Of a stretch of 64,000 nt of DNA, positions 25,993-34,717 are shown piece after piece. The stretch covers positions 4,997,057 to 5,061,056 of the forward strand of contig NZ_KB913029.1 in NCBI RefSeq assembly GCF_000384115.1, read 5' to 3'. The position numbers were made by a program, and so were the translations under genes. The stretch is from Sporichthya polymorpha DSM 43042 (GTDB taxonomy: Bacteria > Actinomycetota > Actinomycetes > Sporichthyales > Sporichthyaceae). The stretch's first letter is position 1. The number at the start of each line of letters is the position of its first letter. The notes beneath the pieces were generated by a model, which ran no database searches, was not told where the DNA came from, and saw only the letters and a program-made list of their open reading frames with translations.

Positions 25993-26871
25993 ATGCTGCA
26001 GTGGGTCACCGACGGCGGACTGGAGACCGACCTGCTGTTCCACCACGGGGTCGACCTCCCGGAGTTCGCGGCGTTCCCTCTCGTCGAGGACTCGAACGGC
26101 CGGAAACTGCTCACCGACTACTTCGTGCGGTACGTCGCGATCGCCGCGGCGGCCGGCGCCGGACTCGTGCTCGAGACGCCCACCTGGCGCGCGAACCCGG
26201 ACTGGGCCGCCAAGGTCGGCTACGACGCGGCGGCGCTCGACCGGGTCAACCAGGCCGCGGTCGAACTCGTCCGCCGCACGCCGGCGGACGTCCCGTTGCG
26301 CGTGAGCGGCTCCGTCGGCCCGCGCGGTGACGGCTACGTCGCCGCGGGCACCGAGGCGGACGAGGCGGCGGAGTACCACGCGCCGCAGCTCAACGCCTTC
26401 GCCGCCGCCGGCGCCGACGTCGTGCACGCGATGACGATGACCGGACCCGGCGAGGCCATCGGGATCGTCCGCGCCGCGCGGGCCGCCGGTCTGCCGGTCG
26501 GCATCTCGTTCACCGTCGAGACCGACGGGCGCCTGCCCGACGGCACGCCGCTGAGCGCCGCGATCGCCTCGGTCGACGCGGCGGAGGCGCCGGACTGGTA
26601 CGGGGTCAACTGCGCGCACCCGACCCACGTCTCCCCCGGCCTCGACGGCGGAGACTGGCAACAGCGGATCACGGTGTTCCGCCCGAACGCCTCGACCCTC
26701 ACCCACGCCGAACTCGACGCGATGGAGGTCCTCGACGAGGGCGACCGCCCCCTGCTGCGCTCCTCCACCGAGGCTCTGCTCGCGAACCTCCCGAGCGTCA
26801 CCACCCTCGGGGGCTGCTGCGGGACGGACTCCTCCCACGTCGCACTCCTGTGGGGAGTCCGGTCGGCCTGA
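25993..26871 (+). CDS. homocysteine S-methyltransferase family protein
   Basis: This 292-residue TIM-barrel enzyme methylates homocysteine, typically from S-methylmethionine or related donors, to make methionine. Zinc ligands are the cysteine of GVNCAHP (about 205) and the paired Cys275/Cys276 of GGCCGTDSSHVALL. Other family blocks are TDGGLETDLLFHHGVDLPEFAAFPL at the N-terminus and GSVGPRGDGY. ATG 25993 has GGGAGACGGAC upstream. It is divergently transcribed from tetR across two operators, so expression should respond to whatever that repressor senses. The methyl donor is not deducible. Confidence 0.87.
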   Translation: MLQWVTDGGLETDLLFHHGVDLPEFAAFPLVEDSNGRKLLTDYFVRYVAIAAAAGAGLVLETPTWRANPDWAAKVGYDAAALDRVNQAAVELVRRTPADVPLRVSGSVGPRGDGYVAAGTEADEAAEYHAPQLNAFAAAGADVVHAMTMTGPGEAIGIVRAARAAGLPVGISFTVETDGRLPDGTPLSAAIASVDAAEAPDWYGVNCAHPTHVSPGLDGGDWQQRITVFRPNASTLTHAELDAMEVLDEGDRPLLRSSTEALLANLPSVTTLGGCCGTDSSHVALLWGVRSA

Positions 26872-26888
26872 CGGGGAGAATGGCCCGC

Positions 26889-27638
26889 GTGGATCTCCCC
26901 GTGCAGCACTTCCAAGGCCGTGACGGTGCCGAGCTCGCGTACCGGGAGGTGGGTGAGGGTCGGCCGCTGGTGCTGATCCACGGGTTCTTCTCGAACGGTT
27001 TCGTCAACTGGATCAAGTACGGGCACGCGGCGGCGTTGGCCGAGCGCGGGTTCCGGGTGGTGATGCCGGACCTGCGGGCCCACGGGGAGAGCGCGAAACC
27101 CCACGAGGCGTCGGCGTACTACCCGGACATGCTCGCCGAGGACGGTGAGGCGCTCCTCGAGCACCTCGGGCTGACCGACTACGACCTCGGCGGGTACTCG
27201 CTCGGGGCGCGGACGGTCGTGCGGATGCTCGTGCGCGGGGCCCGGCCGCGGCGGGCCATCGTCGCCGGCATGGGCCTCGACGGCATGCTCCACCCGCTGC
27301 GTAACCGGCAGCACTTTCTCGACGTCCTCACCGCGACCGAGGCCTACCCCCACGGGACGCCAGAGTTCCTCACCCAGGCGTTCCTGCGCACCACCGGCGG
27401 GGATCCGAAGGCCCTGGTGCACGTCGTCGACACGCAGGTCGCCAACTCCCCCGCGGACCTCGCGGCGATCGACGTCCCCACCGCCGTGATCCTCGGGACC
27501 GAGGACGACAACGGCTCCGGCCCCGGGCTCGCCGACGCCCTCGGGGAGGGCTACTTCCTCCCGATCCCCGGCACCCACATGGGCGCGGTCACCCGCCCCG
27601 AGCTCGCCGCCGCGATCGGCGACTTCCTGACCGACTGA
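26889..27638 (+). CDS. alpha/beta hydrolase
   Basis: This 249-residue alpha/beta-hydrolase has the oxyanion segment VLIHGFFSNG (about 28-37), the nucleophile elbow GGYSLGARTV with Ser104, an acid in ILGTEDDNGSG, and a catalytic His in PGTHMGAVTR. Substrate unknown. The start is uncertain: GTG 26889 has GAGAAT 7 nt upstream, the leaderless pattern, while ATG 26880 would add three residues but has no properly spaced ribosome site. It follows the methyltransferase by 17 nt and may share the TetR control. Confidence 0.85.
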   Translation: MDLPVQHFQGRDGAELAYREVGEGRPLVLIHGFFSNGFVNWIKYGHAAALAERGFRVVMPDLRAHGESAKPHEASAYYPDMLAEDGEALLEHLGLTDYDLGGYSLGARTVVRMLVRGARPRRAIVAGMGLDGMLHPLRNRQHFLDVLTATEAYPHGTPEFLTQAFLRTTGGDPKALVHVVDTQVANSPADLAAIDVPTAVILGTEDDNGSGPGLADALGEGYFLPIPGTHMGAVTRPELAAAIGDFLTD

Positions 27639-27647
27639 CGTCGGACG

Positions 27648-28307
27648 TCACCACCACCGGGCGCCGTAGACCGACGGGTACTGGGACTTGCCCGCACGGG
27701 CGTCGGCGAAGAGCTGCTCGAGGTCGGCGGTGGTCTGGCCGGCCACCTGACCGTCGACGACCGGACCCTGCGGCGAGGTGTGGATCGTGAACTGGTCGGT
27801 CGTCACGTGGACGAGCTGGCCGCTCACGATGTTCATCACGATGTCGTCGAAGTCCTGGACCAGCAGGTCCGAGCCGATGTCGCAGGCGTCGCAGGCACAC
27901 TGGGGCTGCAGCGAGATGACGGCCGCGGGCTCCCCCGCCCCCACGACGACGTACGCCTCGGGCTCGCCCATCAACCAGCCGAACCCGAACACCAGCGGCA
28001 CGGAGGCGGCCTTCTTCGGGCGCAGCCGGACGATGCGGATCTCCGGGGGCGACTCGGGGAGCTCGCGCCACAGGTCCTCCGCCGGCTCCAGGTTCTCCCG
28101 CTCGGCCAGACCGGTCTGGGTCAGTGCCTCGCTCCAGGCCTCCGCGCGGGCGGCGAGGATGCGGAACTTGCCGGGGTCGTCGCACTTCTCGTAGTCGGCG
28201 TCGTCCGGGGGCTCGCCGTTGGGGCGGGGGTCCTCCCAGCCGGGGGTGTGCACGCTGATCTTCTTGAACGCGTCGCGCGTCGCCGCGCGCAGAACCGAGG
28301 AATCCAC
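27648..28307 (-). CDS. conserved hypothetical protein, DUF6226-like (219 aa)
   Basis: A cytoplasmic 219-residue protein. The segment ISLQPQCACDACDIGSDLLVQDFDDIVMNIVSGQLVHV (about 135-170) with four cysteines is the most distinctive part. It and the N-terminal DAFKKISVHTPGWEDPRPNG recall the actinobacterial DUF6226 family from memory; no function is assigned to it. The clustered cysteines might bind a metal. GTG 28307 is supported by TAAGGT 7 nt upstream on the minus strand (28320-28315), a leaderless start. It is convergent with the hydrolase. Confidence 0.7.
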   Translation of the reverse strand: MDSSVLRAATRDAFKKISVHTPGWEDPRPNGEPPDDADYEKCDDPGKFRILAARAEAWSEALTQTGLAERENLEPAEDLWRELPESPPEIRIVRLRPKKAASVPLVFGFGWLMGEPEAYVVVGAGEPAAVISLQPQCACDACDIGSDLLVQDFDDIVMNIVSGQLVHVTTDQFTIHTSPQGPVVDGQVAGQTTADLEQLFADARAGKSQYPSVYGARWW

Positions 28308-28366
28308 GGCGAAGACCTTACGTCCGCCACGGCCGGAATGCGCGGGAACGGGCGCCGAGCGGGCGA

Positions 28367-28942
28367 TCAGCGCGGTAGACGGCCCATCGTGAAGAACTCG
28401 TCGTTCGGCTCGATCGCCCCGAGGTGTGCCAGCCGGTTCGACATCGCGAACAGGGCGGTGATCGCCCCGATGTCCCAGATCTCGTCGTCGGTCAGCCCGG
28501 CCGCCCGGGCCAGGTCGAGGTCGTCGGCGGTGAGCTGGTCGGACGCGGTGGCGAGAATCAGCGCCAGGTCGACGATCGCCCGCTGACGCGGGGTCAGCGC
28601 GACCGTGTAGGGGTTCGCGGCGACCCGGTCGGCGATCTGCGGGTCCTTCGCGCGGATCCGCAGCACGGCTCCGTGCGCGACGACGCAGTACGTGCAGTTG
28701 TTCGCGGCCGACGTCGCGACGACGATGAGCTCCCGCTCCGCGCGGGACAGTCCTTCGTCGGAGTCCATGAGCGCGTCGTGGTAGTCGAGGAAGGCGCGCA
28801 GCTCGCGCGGCCGCGTCCCGAGCGCGCGGAAGACGTTGGGCACGAACCCCGACTTCTCCGCGATGGGAGCGATCCGCTCCCGCAGGTCCTCCGGCAGGTC
28901 GTCGAGCTCCACGTGGCCGAATCGGCTGATCTGCTCCGTCAT
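28367..28942 (-). CDS. carboxymuconolactone decarboxylase/AhpD-like protein
   Basis: This 191-residue member of the AhpD-like fold belongs to the peroxidase-related subgroup. The redox motif is NNCTYCVVAHGAVLR with Cys83, Cys86 and His90, preceded by LSRAERELIVVATSAA, which matches the family's Glu-containing helix. AhpD-type proteins reduce peroxiredoxins or detoxify peroxides; decarboxylase activity is unlikely with the CxxC intact. ATG 28942 has TAGCGT on the minus strand 7 nt upstream (28955-28950), a leaderless start. It diverges from the gene at 29008. Confidence 0.85.
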   Translation of the reverse strand: MTEQISRFGHVELDDLPEDLRERIAPIAEKSGFVPNVFRALGTRPRELRAFLDYHDALMDSDEGLSRAERELIVVATSAANNCTYCVVAHGAVLRIRAKDPQIADRVAANPYTVALTPRQRAIVDLALILATASDQLTADDLDLARAAGLTDDEIWDIGAITALFAMSNRLAHLGAIEPNDEFFTMGRLPR

Positions 28943-29007
28943 GGCCGCGACGCTACGCCAGACCCGCACTCTGGCGGTCACCCGCACGCGGCTGGGAGAG
29001 TGCCGCC

Positions 29008-29613
29008 GTGGACGCCACGCGACGATCGCTGCACGCCGTCGCCGAACAGCTCCTCGCCGGGCCGCAGTACCGGGCGAGCGGGACGATCCGGCTGCGCGTC
29101 ACCGCCGACGGCTTCGCCACCGTCACCGAGCCCGCGTCGGCCGTCGCCGGGACGGCACTCGCCGCCGCGGGGAGCCCGTTCCCGCTCGACGGGGCCACGA
29201 TCACGGACCTCGCCGCCGCGGCCGGGATCGACGCCGGCCCGGCCGCCGGCCTGTACACGGACTACACCGGCGTCGACCCGGCCGAGCGCCTACGTGTCGA
29301 CGCCGACGCCGCCGCGGAGGTTCTCCACTGCCTGCGCCGGGGCGACGCCGCGCTGCGCCGGCTGGCCCCGGGCGAGACGCCGGTCCTGTGGCCGGAGCAC
29401 TTCGACGTCGGGATCTCCGCCGGCGAGGTGAACTACGGCGTCTCCCCCGGCGACGGCCTGATCGCGGAGCCGTACGCCTACGTCGGCCCGTGGACACCCC
29501 GCACCGGGGAGTTCTGGAACGCCCCGTTCGGCGCCGCCCGGCCGCTGCGGGCCCTGCCCGGGTCCGCCCTCGACGCCTTCCTCGCCGAGGGCCGGGCCCT
29601 CGCGTCCGGCTGA
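29008..29613 (+). CDS. conserved hypothetical protein (201 aa)
   Basis: This 201-residue soluble protein begins MDATRRSLHAVAEQLLAGPQYRASGTIRLRVTADGFATV. It has a C-terminal half LWPEHFDVGISAGEVNYGVSPGDGLIAEPYAYVGPWTPRTGEFWNAPFGA that looks well conserved in style (similar proteins of unknown function occur across actinobacteria). No signal peptide or catalytic motif is visible. GTG 29008 has GAGAGT 6 nt upstream (28996-29001) and no ribosome site, so it appears leaderless. Confidence 0.75.
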   Translation: MDATRRSLHAVAEQLLAGPQYRASGTIRLRVTADGFATVTEPASAVAGTALAAAGSPFPLDGATITDLAAAAGIDAGPAAGLYTDYTGVDPAERLRVDADAAAEVLHCLRRGDAALRRLAPGETPVLWPEHFDVGISAGEVNYGVSPGDGLIAEPYAYVGPWTPRTGEFWNAPFGAARPLRALPGSALDAFLAEGRALASG

Positions 29614-29653
29614 GTTGCGGACCGAACCGGGTTCCGTTTGCGAGAATCCGCCC

Positions 29654-30415
29654 ATGCGACGGAGGACGGCGGTATCCGGCTCGATCGGCCTGTCGATGGC
29701 TCTGGCGGTCGCGCTGGCTCCGGCCACGCCGGCCTCCCCGGTCGCGGCGACCCCGACGGCGCCCGCGGCTCCGGCTGCCGTCTGGCAGACCTGCAAGGTC
29801 AAGCTCGGCGGGGTCTCGATGACGGTCCGGGCGACGGAGAAGACGCGGACGGTCGTCGACCAGGTCAGCCGCCAGCGGGCCCGTCTGACCTTCTGGGTCC
29901 GGGACGAGACGCCCTGCGGCTTCACGAAGGTCGTCGGGACCAGGAAGGCCTGGCTCGGCGCGAACGGCGTCATGAACGGCAAGACCCGCCGCCAGGGCAC
30001 GATGACGACCCCGACCGGCACGTACACGATGACCGAGGCGTTCGGCATCGCCGCGAACCCCGGCACCGCCCTGCCGTACCACCGGGTCCGCCAGGGCGAC
30101 TGGTGGGTGCAGGACAACAACTCGAAGTACTACAACCACCTGCGCAACCAGAAGCAGGGCGGTTTCGCCGTGACCACCCGCGGCGCGAACGGCTCCGAGC
30201 GCCTCCTCGACTACGGCAAGCAGTACGCCCACGTCGTCGTGATCAACTTCAACCGAGCCCCGGACAAGCGGGTCCGCAAGCGGGGCTCGGGGATCTTCCT
30301 CCACGTCAACAGCGGCCGCGGCCCGACCGCCGGCTGTGTCTCGATCACGAAGGCCCAGCTCGTGACGATTCTGTCCCAGCTCCAGTCCGGCGACCGGATC
30401 ACAATCGTCCGCTGA
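29654..30415 (+). CDS. secreted L,D-transpeptidase (YkuD fold)-like protein
   Basis: This 253-residue exported protein has an N-terminal signal peptide (RRRTAVSGSIGLSMALAVALAPATPASPVAA) followed by an Ala/Pro stretch. The catalytic signature is at the C-terminus, IFLHVNSGRGPTAGCVSI, with the conserved His and nucleophilic Cys228. TTPTGTYTMTEAFGI is the other family segment. Such enzymes form 3-3 cross-links in peptidoglycan or attach proteins to it. ATG 29654 has GAGAAT exactly 6 nt upstream (29642-29647), a leaderless start. No lipobox or LysM domain is present. Confidence 0.85.
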   Translation: MRRRTAVSGSIGLSMALAVALAPATPASPVAATPTAPAAPAAVWQTCKVKLGGVSMTVRATEKTRTVVDQVSRQRARLTFWVRDETPCGFTKVVGTRKAWLGANGVMNGKTRRQGTMTTPTGTYTMTEAFGIAANPGTALPYHRVRQGDWWVQDNNSKYYNHLRNQKQGGFAVTTRGANGSERLLDYGKQYAHVVVINFNRAPDKRVRKRGSGIFLHVNSGRGPTAGCVSITKAQLVTILSQLQSGDRITIVR

Positions 30416-30420
30416 CCCAC

Positions 30421-30460
30421 GTCAACCCCAGGTTGACGCAGCCGTCAACTCGAGGTTGAC
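30421..30460. promoter_or_regulatory. twin palindromes upstream of the HTH-ClpN gene
   Basis: GTCAACCCCAGGTTGAC (30421-30437) and GTCAACTCGAGGTTGAC (30444-30460) are two copies of a GTCAAC-N5-GTTGAC operator with centres 23 bp apart, about two helical turns. The second ends 7 nt before the start codon. The gene product has its own HTH, which suggests autoregulation. Confidence 0.7.
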
Positions 30461-30467
30461 TCGACAT

Positions 30468-31193
30468 ATGACGAAGCCGACGAAGCTCGACCCGCCCGCC
30501 CGACTCGACGAACTCATCGACGCGATCAAGCGGGTCCACGAGGACCCGCTGGAGCAATTGACCGACGCGGTGCTGGCGGCGCAGACGCTCAGCGAGACGG
30601 CCGACCACCTGATCGGGCACTTTGTGGACCAGGCCCGCCGGTCCGGGGCGTCGTGGACGCAGATCGGCGAGGCCATGGGCGTCTCGAAGCAGGCCGCGCA
30701 GAAGCGGTTCGTGCCCAAGGAGCCCGCGACGCCCGCGGACATGGACCCCAACGCCGGATTCGCGAAGTTCACCCCGCGGGCGCGCAACGTCGTGGTCTCC
30801 GCGCAGAACGAGGCACACCGGGCCAAGAACACCGAGATCACGACCGCGCACCTGGTCCTGGGCCTGCTGTCCGAGCCGGAGAGCCTGGCGATGATGGCGA
30901 TGCAGACCTACGGCGCGGACGCCGACGCCGTTCGGGCCGCCGCGACCGCGGTGCTCCCCCCGGGCGCGGAGGAGAGCCCGGCACTGATCCCGTTCGACTC
31001 CGAGGCGAAGAAGGCGCTCGAACTGACGTTCCGTGAGGCACTGCGTCTGGGCCACAACTACATCGGGACCGAGCACCTGCTGCTCGCCCTGCTGGAGGGC
31101 GAGAACGGCTCCGGCGTGCTGTCCGGGTTGGGCCTGGAGAAGGAACGCATCGAGACCGACCTCGTCGCGATGCTGAACTCGCTGAAGGCCTGA
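30468..31193 (+). CDS. HTH plus Clp N-terminal (double Clp-repeat) domain protein
   Basis: This 241-residue protein joins a DNA-binding-like segment (GASWTQIGEAMGVSKQAAQKRFVPKE, about 60-85, a classic helix-turn-helix) to two Clp N-terminal repeats. These read FTPRARNVVVSAQNEAHRAKNTEITTAHLVLGLLSEPE and FDSEAKKALELTFREALRLGHNYIGTEHLLLALLEGENG. There is no AAA+ ATPase domain, so it is not a ClpC/ClpA unfoldase; it could be a regulator or adaptor that senses unfolded substrates. ATG 30468 follows two palindromic operators directly, consistent with autoregulation. Confidence 0.82.
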   Translation: MTKPTKLDPPARLDELIDAIKRVHEDPLEQLTDAVLAAQTLSETADHLIGHFVDQARRSGASWTQIGEAMGVSKQAAQKRFVPKEPATPADMDPNAGFAKFTPRARNVVVSAQNEAHRAKNTEITTAHLVLGLLSEPESLAMMAMQTYGADADAVRAAATAVLPPGAEESPALIPFDSEAKKALELTFREALRLGHNYIGTEHLLLALLEGENGSGVLSGLGLEKERIETDLVAMLNSLKA

Positions 31194-31345
31194 CCGCGCC
31201 CCGGTACGTCCCGTAATCGACCCGTTCGCCGCCCGTCGCATCACGGATCGGCGACGCCGGTGAACGAAACGCACCCCCGTGGCGTCCTCGTGCCAGGAAG
31301 GCGCAAGCGTCAGGATGGGCGCGGCCGTTACGGGAGGGACAAGCG

Positions 31346-32233
31346 ATGAAGCGGATGGTCGCGGCAGCCGGGGTCAGCCTGATGCTGATGCTCGGCGCGT
31401 GCGGGGGCGACGACGACAAGGTCGAGGCCGCGAACGACGCCGGCGGGACCAGTGCGCCCGCGGGTGGCGACAGCGCCCAGGACGCGCCGGCGAGCGCGGA
31501 CGCGATGCCGGGATCGGACACTCCGGAGGAGCCGACGCCCGAGATCGTGAAGCCGCGGCCCGGGATGAAAAACCTGCGGCCGGTCGTCTGGGAGAAGGCG
31601 GAGTCGCTCAGCGAGCGCAAGGTCCTCGTCACCTTCTACGGCGGCGTCGAGCCGTGCGACGTGCTCGACTCGGTCAAGGTGAAGTACGGAGCCAAGGACG
31701 TCACGATCAGCCTGTTCTCCGGGTCCGACCCGAAGCAGCCCGACGCGGTCTGCATCGAGATCGCGAAGCTCAAGGCCGTCGAGGTCGACCTGACCGAGGA
31801 CCTGGGGAACCGTCAGATCGCCGACGGCGCACCGGATGCCGACACCAAGAGCGGTAGAACCGACGGCGGCGCCGACCCCGGCCCCGCGCCGGACGCGCCC
31901 GCGGGCAAGATGCGCGGGGACGCCCCGGCCATCGCCCTGACGCCGAAGCCCGGCCAGGCGAACGTCCACGCGATCACGTGGGACCGCTACGAGATGCTCG
32001 ACTCCGACACCGTGCGGATCTACTTCATGACCGGCGTGGAGCCGTGCTCGGTGCTCGACAGCGTGAAGGTGATCTACGCCAAGGAGGTCATCCGCGTCGC
32101 GCTGTACTCCGGCAGCGACCCGCGCCAGCCGGACGCGGTGTGCCCGGCGCTCGCCCGGTTCGCCTACACGGACGTGGACCTCAAGGAGAGCGTGAACGAC
32201 CGCGAGATCGTCGACGACCAGCAGACCGACTGA
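31346..32233 (+). CDS. lipoprotein with a tandemly duplicated domain
   Basis: This 295-residue lipoprotein has the lipobox LMLGAC after a hydrophobic N-terminus, so it should be anchored on the outer face of the membrane. After an Ala/Gly/Pro-rich linker come two homologous domains of about 85 residues. The first carries VVWEKAESLSERKVLVTFY, GVEPCDVLDSVKV and SGSDPKQPDAVC; the second carries ITWDRYEMLDSDTVRIYF, GVEPCSVLDSVKV and SGSDPRQPDAVC. Each keeps two cysteines that may form a disulfide. A second linker separates them. ATG 31346 has GGGAGGGACAAGCG upstream. No known function. Confidence 0.82.
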   Translation: MKRMVAAAGVSLMLMLGACGGDDDKVEAANDAGGTSAPAGGDSAQDAPASADAMPGSDTPEEPTPEIVKPRPGMKNLRPVVWEKAESLSERKVLVTFYGGVEPCDVLDSVKVKYGAKDVTISLFSGSDPKQPDAVCIEIAKLKAVEVDLTEDLGNRQIADGAPDADTKSGRTDGGADPGPAPDAPAGKMRGDAPAIALTPKPGQANVHAITWDRYEMLDSDTVRIYFMTGVEPCSVLDSVKVIYAKEVIRVALYSGSDPRQPDAVCPALARFAYTDVDLKESVNDREIVDDQQTD

Positions 32234-32248
32234 CCCACCCGCAACGAC

Positions 32249-32285
32249 CGAACGGCCCCGCCCGGATCTCCGGCGGGGCCGTTCG
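32249..32285. terminator. bidirectional hairpin terminator
   Basis: A perfect 14-bp stem (CGAACGGCCCCGCC, 32249-32262, against 32272-32285) with a 9-nt loop sits between the convergent lipoprotein and MMPL genes. Confidence 0.8.
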
Positions 32286-32296
32286 TCCGTGCGTCG

Positions 32297-34513
32297 TCAG
32301 TGCGTCAGCGACACCGGCTGGCCGTAGACCGGGTCGAGGACCTCGCCCGGGACCGGGGCGACCGGGCGGACCGGCCGGCGCCGACCCCAGTTGCGGTCAC
32401 CGAGCAGGGTCATGACGGCCGGTAGCAGGACGATGCGGATCAGCGTCGCGTCGATGGCGACCGCGGCGGCGAGGCCAACGCCCATCTGCTTGAAGTCCAT
32501 CATCGACAGCGTCGCGAACACCGCGAACACAGCCACCATGATCGCCGCGGCGCTCGTGACCACGCCGGCGGTGCGGGTGATCCCGTGCCGGACGGCGGCG
32601 GTGGTGTCCATGCCGTGCTCCACCGCCTCGCGGATCCGCGAGACGACGAAGACGTGGTAGTCGGTCGACAGGCCGAACAGGATCACCAGGGCGAACATCG
32701 GGATCCAGGCCTCGATCGCGCCGACGCCCTGCGTCCCGAACAGGCCCGCCCCCCAGCCGTGCTGGAACACCGCGGTCATGACGCCGAACGCCGCGCCCAC
32801 CGAGAGCAGGTTGAGCACCAGCGAGGTCGCGCCGATCACCCACGAGCGGAACGCGAACGCCATCACCGCGAAGGTGATCAGGCCGAGCCCGAGCAGGACC
32901 GGAACCAGCCCCTTGCGCAGCTGGTGGTCGAAGTCCACGCTCGACGCGAGCATCCCGCTGACGTAGGCCTCCGAGCCCTCCCCCAGCGCCGCGGCGCCGA
33001 GGGTGTCCGGCACGACCTCGTCCCGGAGTTCGTTCAGTGCGTCCTTGGAGATGTCATCTCCACCGTCGCCGGCGAGCGGGACGTCGATCGTGACGATGCC
33101 CTGTTCCTGATGGGTCGTCACCTCGATCGGCTCCCCGAAGCTGTCCGAGCCCGCGACGCGGTCGCGGAACGCGGCCAGGGCCTGGTCCACGCGCGGGTCG
33201 GCAGGGTCGGAGACCTTCAGGACCACCTGCGCCGGCAGCGGACCGGTCGGGAACGCGCGGGTGAGCTCGCCGTACGCCACCGCGATCGGCGCACCCGGCG
33301 CCTGCTGCTCGACGTCGAGCTGCTCGGTGTTCATCGTGACCGCCGGCAGGGCGAGCAGGACCAGCGCGCCGGCGCCCAGACCGGCCGCCATCCTCGGACG
33401 CTCCGTCACCGGCTTCAGAATCGTGCCGACCCAACGCCCGCCGCGACCGCTCGGGGTACGCGCCGGACGCCGCGTCAGCTTGCGCGCCCAGGACCCGGGG
33501 CGGCCGGCCTCGACGCGATCGCCGAGCAGGGACAGCACGGCCGGCAGGACCGTGACCGACCCCAGCATCGCGACGCAGACAACGGTGATCGTGGCGGCCG
33601 CGAAGCCCTCGAACAGCGAGAGTCCGGTGAGGAACATGCCCGCCATCGCCGCCATGACCGTGACGCCGGAGACCAGGACCGAGTGCCCCGAGGTCTGCGC
33701 GGCGATCGCCAGTGCGGTCTCGGGGTTGCGTCCGGCGGCGCGTTCCTCGCGCTCACGGCGCAGGTAGAACATCGCGTAGTCGACACCCACCGCGAGGCCC
33801 ATCAGCAGCATCACCGACGCCGTGGCGTCGTCCACCGGTACCGCCTGACTGACGACCCCGAGCAGACCCAGCGCCGCGACGAAGGCCGTCACTGCGAGCA
33901 GGACGGGGATCACCGCCGCCACCAGGGCGCCGAAGGCGACGAGGAGGATGCCGAGGGCGAGCGGGACCGCCGTCCACTCCGCCTTGGCGAAGTCCTTGGC
34001 GATGATCTCGGTGAACCAGCTCTCGACGGTGGCGTCGCCGACGCGGTGCACCTCGAGCTCGGGGTGCGCGGCGGTCACGGCGTCGACGACGTCGAACACC
34101 GGCTGCGCGTTCTTCTCCTCGACCGCCGTGTCGTAGTCCCCCGCGAGGTCGAAGCGGACGAGCCCGTCGCGGCCGTCGACGGAGGGCAGGGTCTCGTCGA
34201 TCGAGGCGACCTGCGCGAGCTCGCGCAGCTTCCCGGTCAGCTCGTCGGCGGCGGCGCGCCAGCCGTCCGGCTCGGCGCTGTGCAGGAGAACGAGTTCGGA
34301 GGCCGGGTTCTCGATGCCGGACTCGGCGAGGATGCGGTCGGCCCGGGCGGAGTCGCCCGCGCCGATCTCGTGGTCGGCGAGTTCCTTCTGCCCGACCATG
34401 CCGCCGAGCACGGTGGCGAACACGACGAACAACAGCCAGCCGGCAATGGCTGACTTGCGGTGGCGGGCGCTCCAGCCACCCAGGCGGGCGGCGACGCCCC
34501 CGTGCGTCTTCAT
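32297..34513 (-). CDS. MMPL family (RND superfamily) transporter
   Basis: This 738-residue polytopic membrane protein is of the actinobacterial MMPL type, which exports lipids or other hydrophobic molecules using proton flow. It has the N-terminal helix SAIAGWLLFVVFATVLGGMVGQKE, an extracytoplasmic loop, a helix cluster with LLMGLAVGVDYAMFYLRREREE, which carries the conserved Asp-Tyr pair, and a second half repeating this order with LFGLSTDYHVFVVSRIREA. Length suits the family. ATG 34513 gives the standard N-terminus; longer upstream reading lacks membrane character. It is divergent from a two-component system that may control it. Confidence 0.9.
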   Translation of the reverse strand: MKTHGGVAARLGGWSARHRKSAIAGWLLFVVFATVLGGMVGQKELADHEIGAGDSARADRILAESGIENPASELVLLHSAEPDGWRAAADELTGKLRELAQVASIDETLPSVDGRDGLVRFDLAGDYDTAVEEKNAQPVFDVVDAVTAAHPELEVHRVGDATVESWFTEIIAKDFAKAEWTAVPLALGILLVAFGALVAAVIPVLLAVTAFVAALGLLGVVSQAVPVDDATASVMLLMGLAVGVDYAMFYLRREREERAAGRNPETALAIAAQTSGHSVLVSGVTVMAAMAGMFLTGLSLFEGFAAATITVVCVAMLGSVTVLPAVLSLLGDRVEAGRPGSWARKLTRRPARTPSGRGGRWVGTILKPVTERPRMAAGLGAGALVLLALPAVTMNTEQLDVEQQAPGAPIAVAYGELTRAFPTGPLPAQVVLKVSDPADPRVDQALAAFRDRVAGSDSFGEPIEVTTHQEQGIVTIDVPLAGDGGDDISKDALNELRDEVVPDTLGAAALGEGSEAYVSGMLASSVDFDHQLRKGLVPVLLGLGLITFAVMAFAFRSWVIGATSLVLNLLSVGAAFGVMTAVFQHGWGAGLFGTQGVGAIEAWIPMFALVILFGLSTDYHVFVVSRIREAVEHGMDTTAAVRHGITRTAGVVTSAAAIMVAVFAVFATLSMMDFKQMGVGLAAAVAIDATLIRIVLLPAVMTLLGDRNWGRRRPVRPVAPVPGEVLDPVYGQPVSLTH

Positions 34514-34640
34514 CTCGCGGATCCCTTCGCTGACGACCCCTGACGGTCCGTCCGGAACCGCCGTCATCGATGCTCGGGAAATTCGCTGCTCGCCCCCAGC
34601 CGTCCACCACCCGTATCCGTGGGAGCAAGGTCCCGCCGGA

Positions 34641-34660
34641 GGGTGTAGGTAGGTACACCC
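34641..34660. promoter_or_regulatory. candidate operator between MMPL and sensor kinase genes
   Basis: GGGTGTA-GGTAGG-TACACCC is a perfect 7-6-7 palindrome in the 204-nt divergent region, 58 nt before the kinase start. It is a plausible site for the downstream NarL-type response regulator. Confidence 0.5.
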
Positions 34661-34717
34661 CGGAATCCGGGTGTCGGGGCCAGTGCTTCGCACCGCGCGG
34701 GGCACGATGCTGGAGTC

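Noticed and set aside
32585-34453. Long open frame opposite the MMPL gene (622 codons)
   Set aside because: His/Arg/Asp low-complexity shadow of the membrane protein; no motifs.
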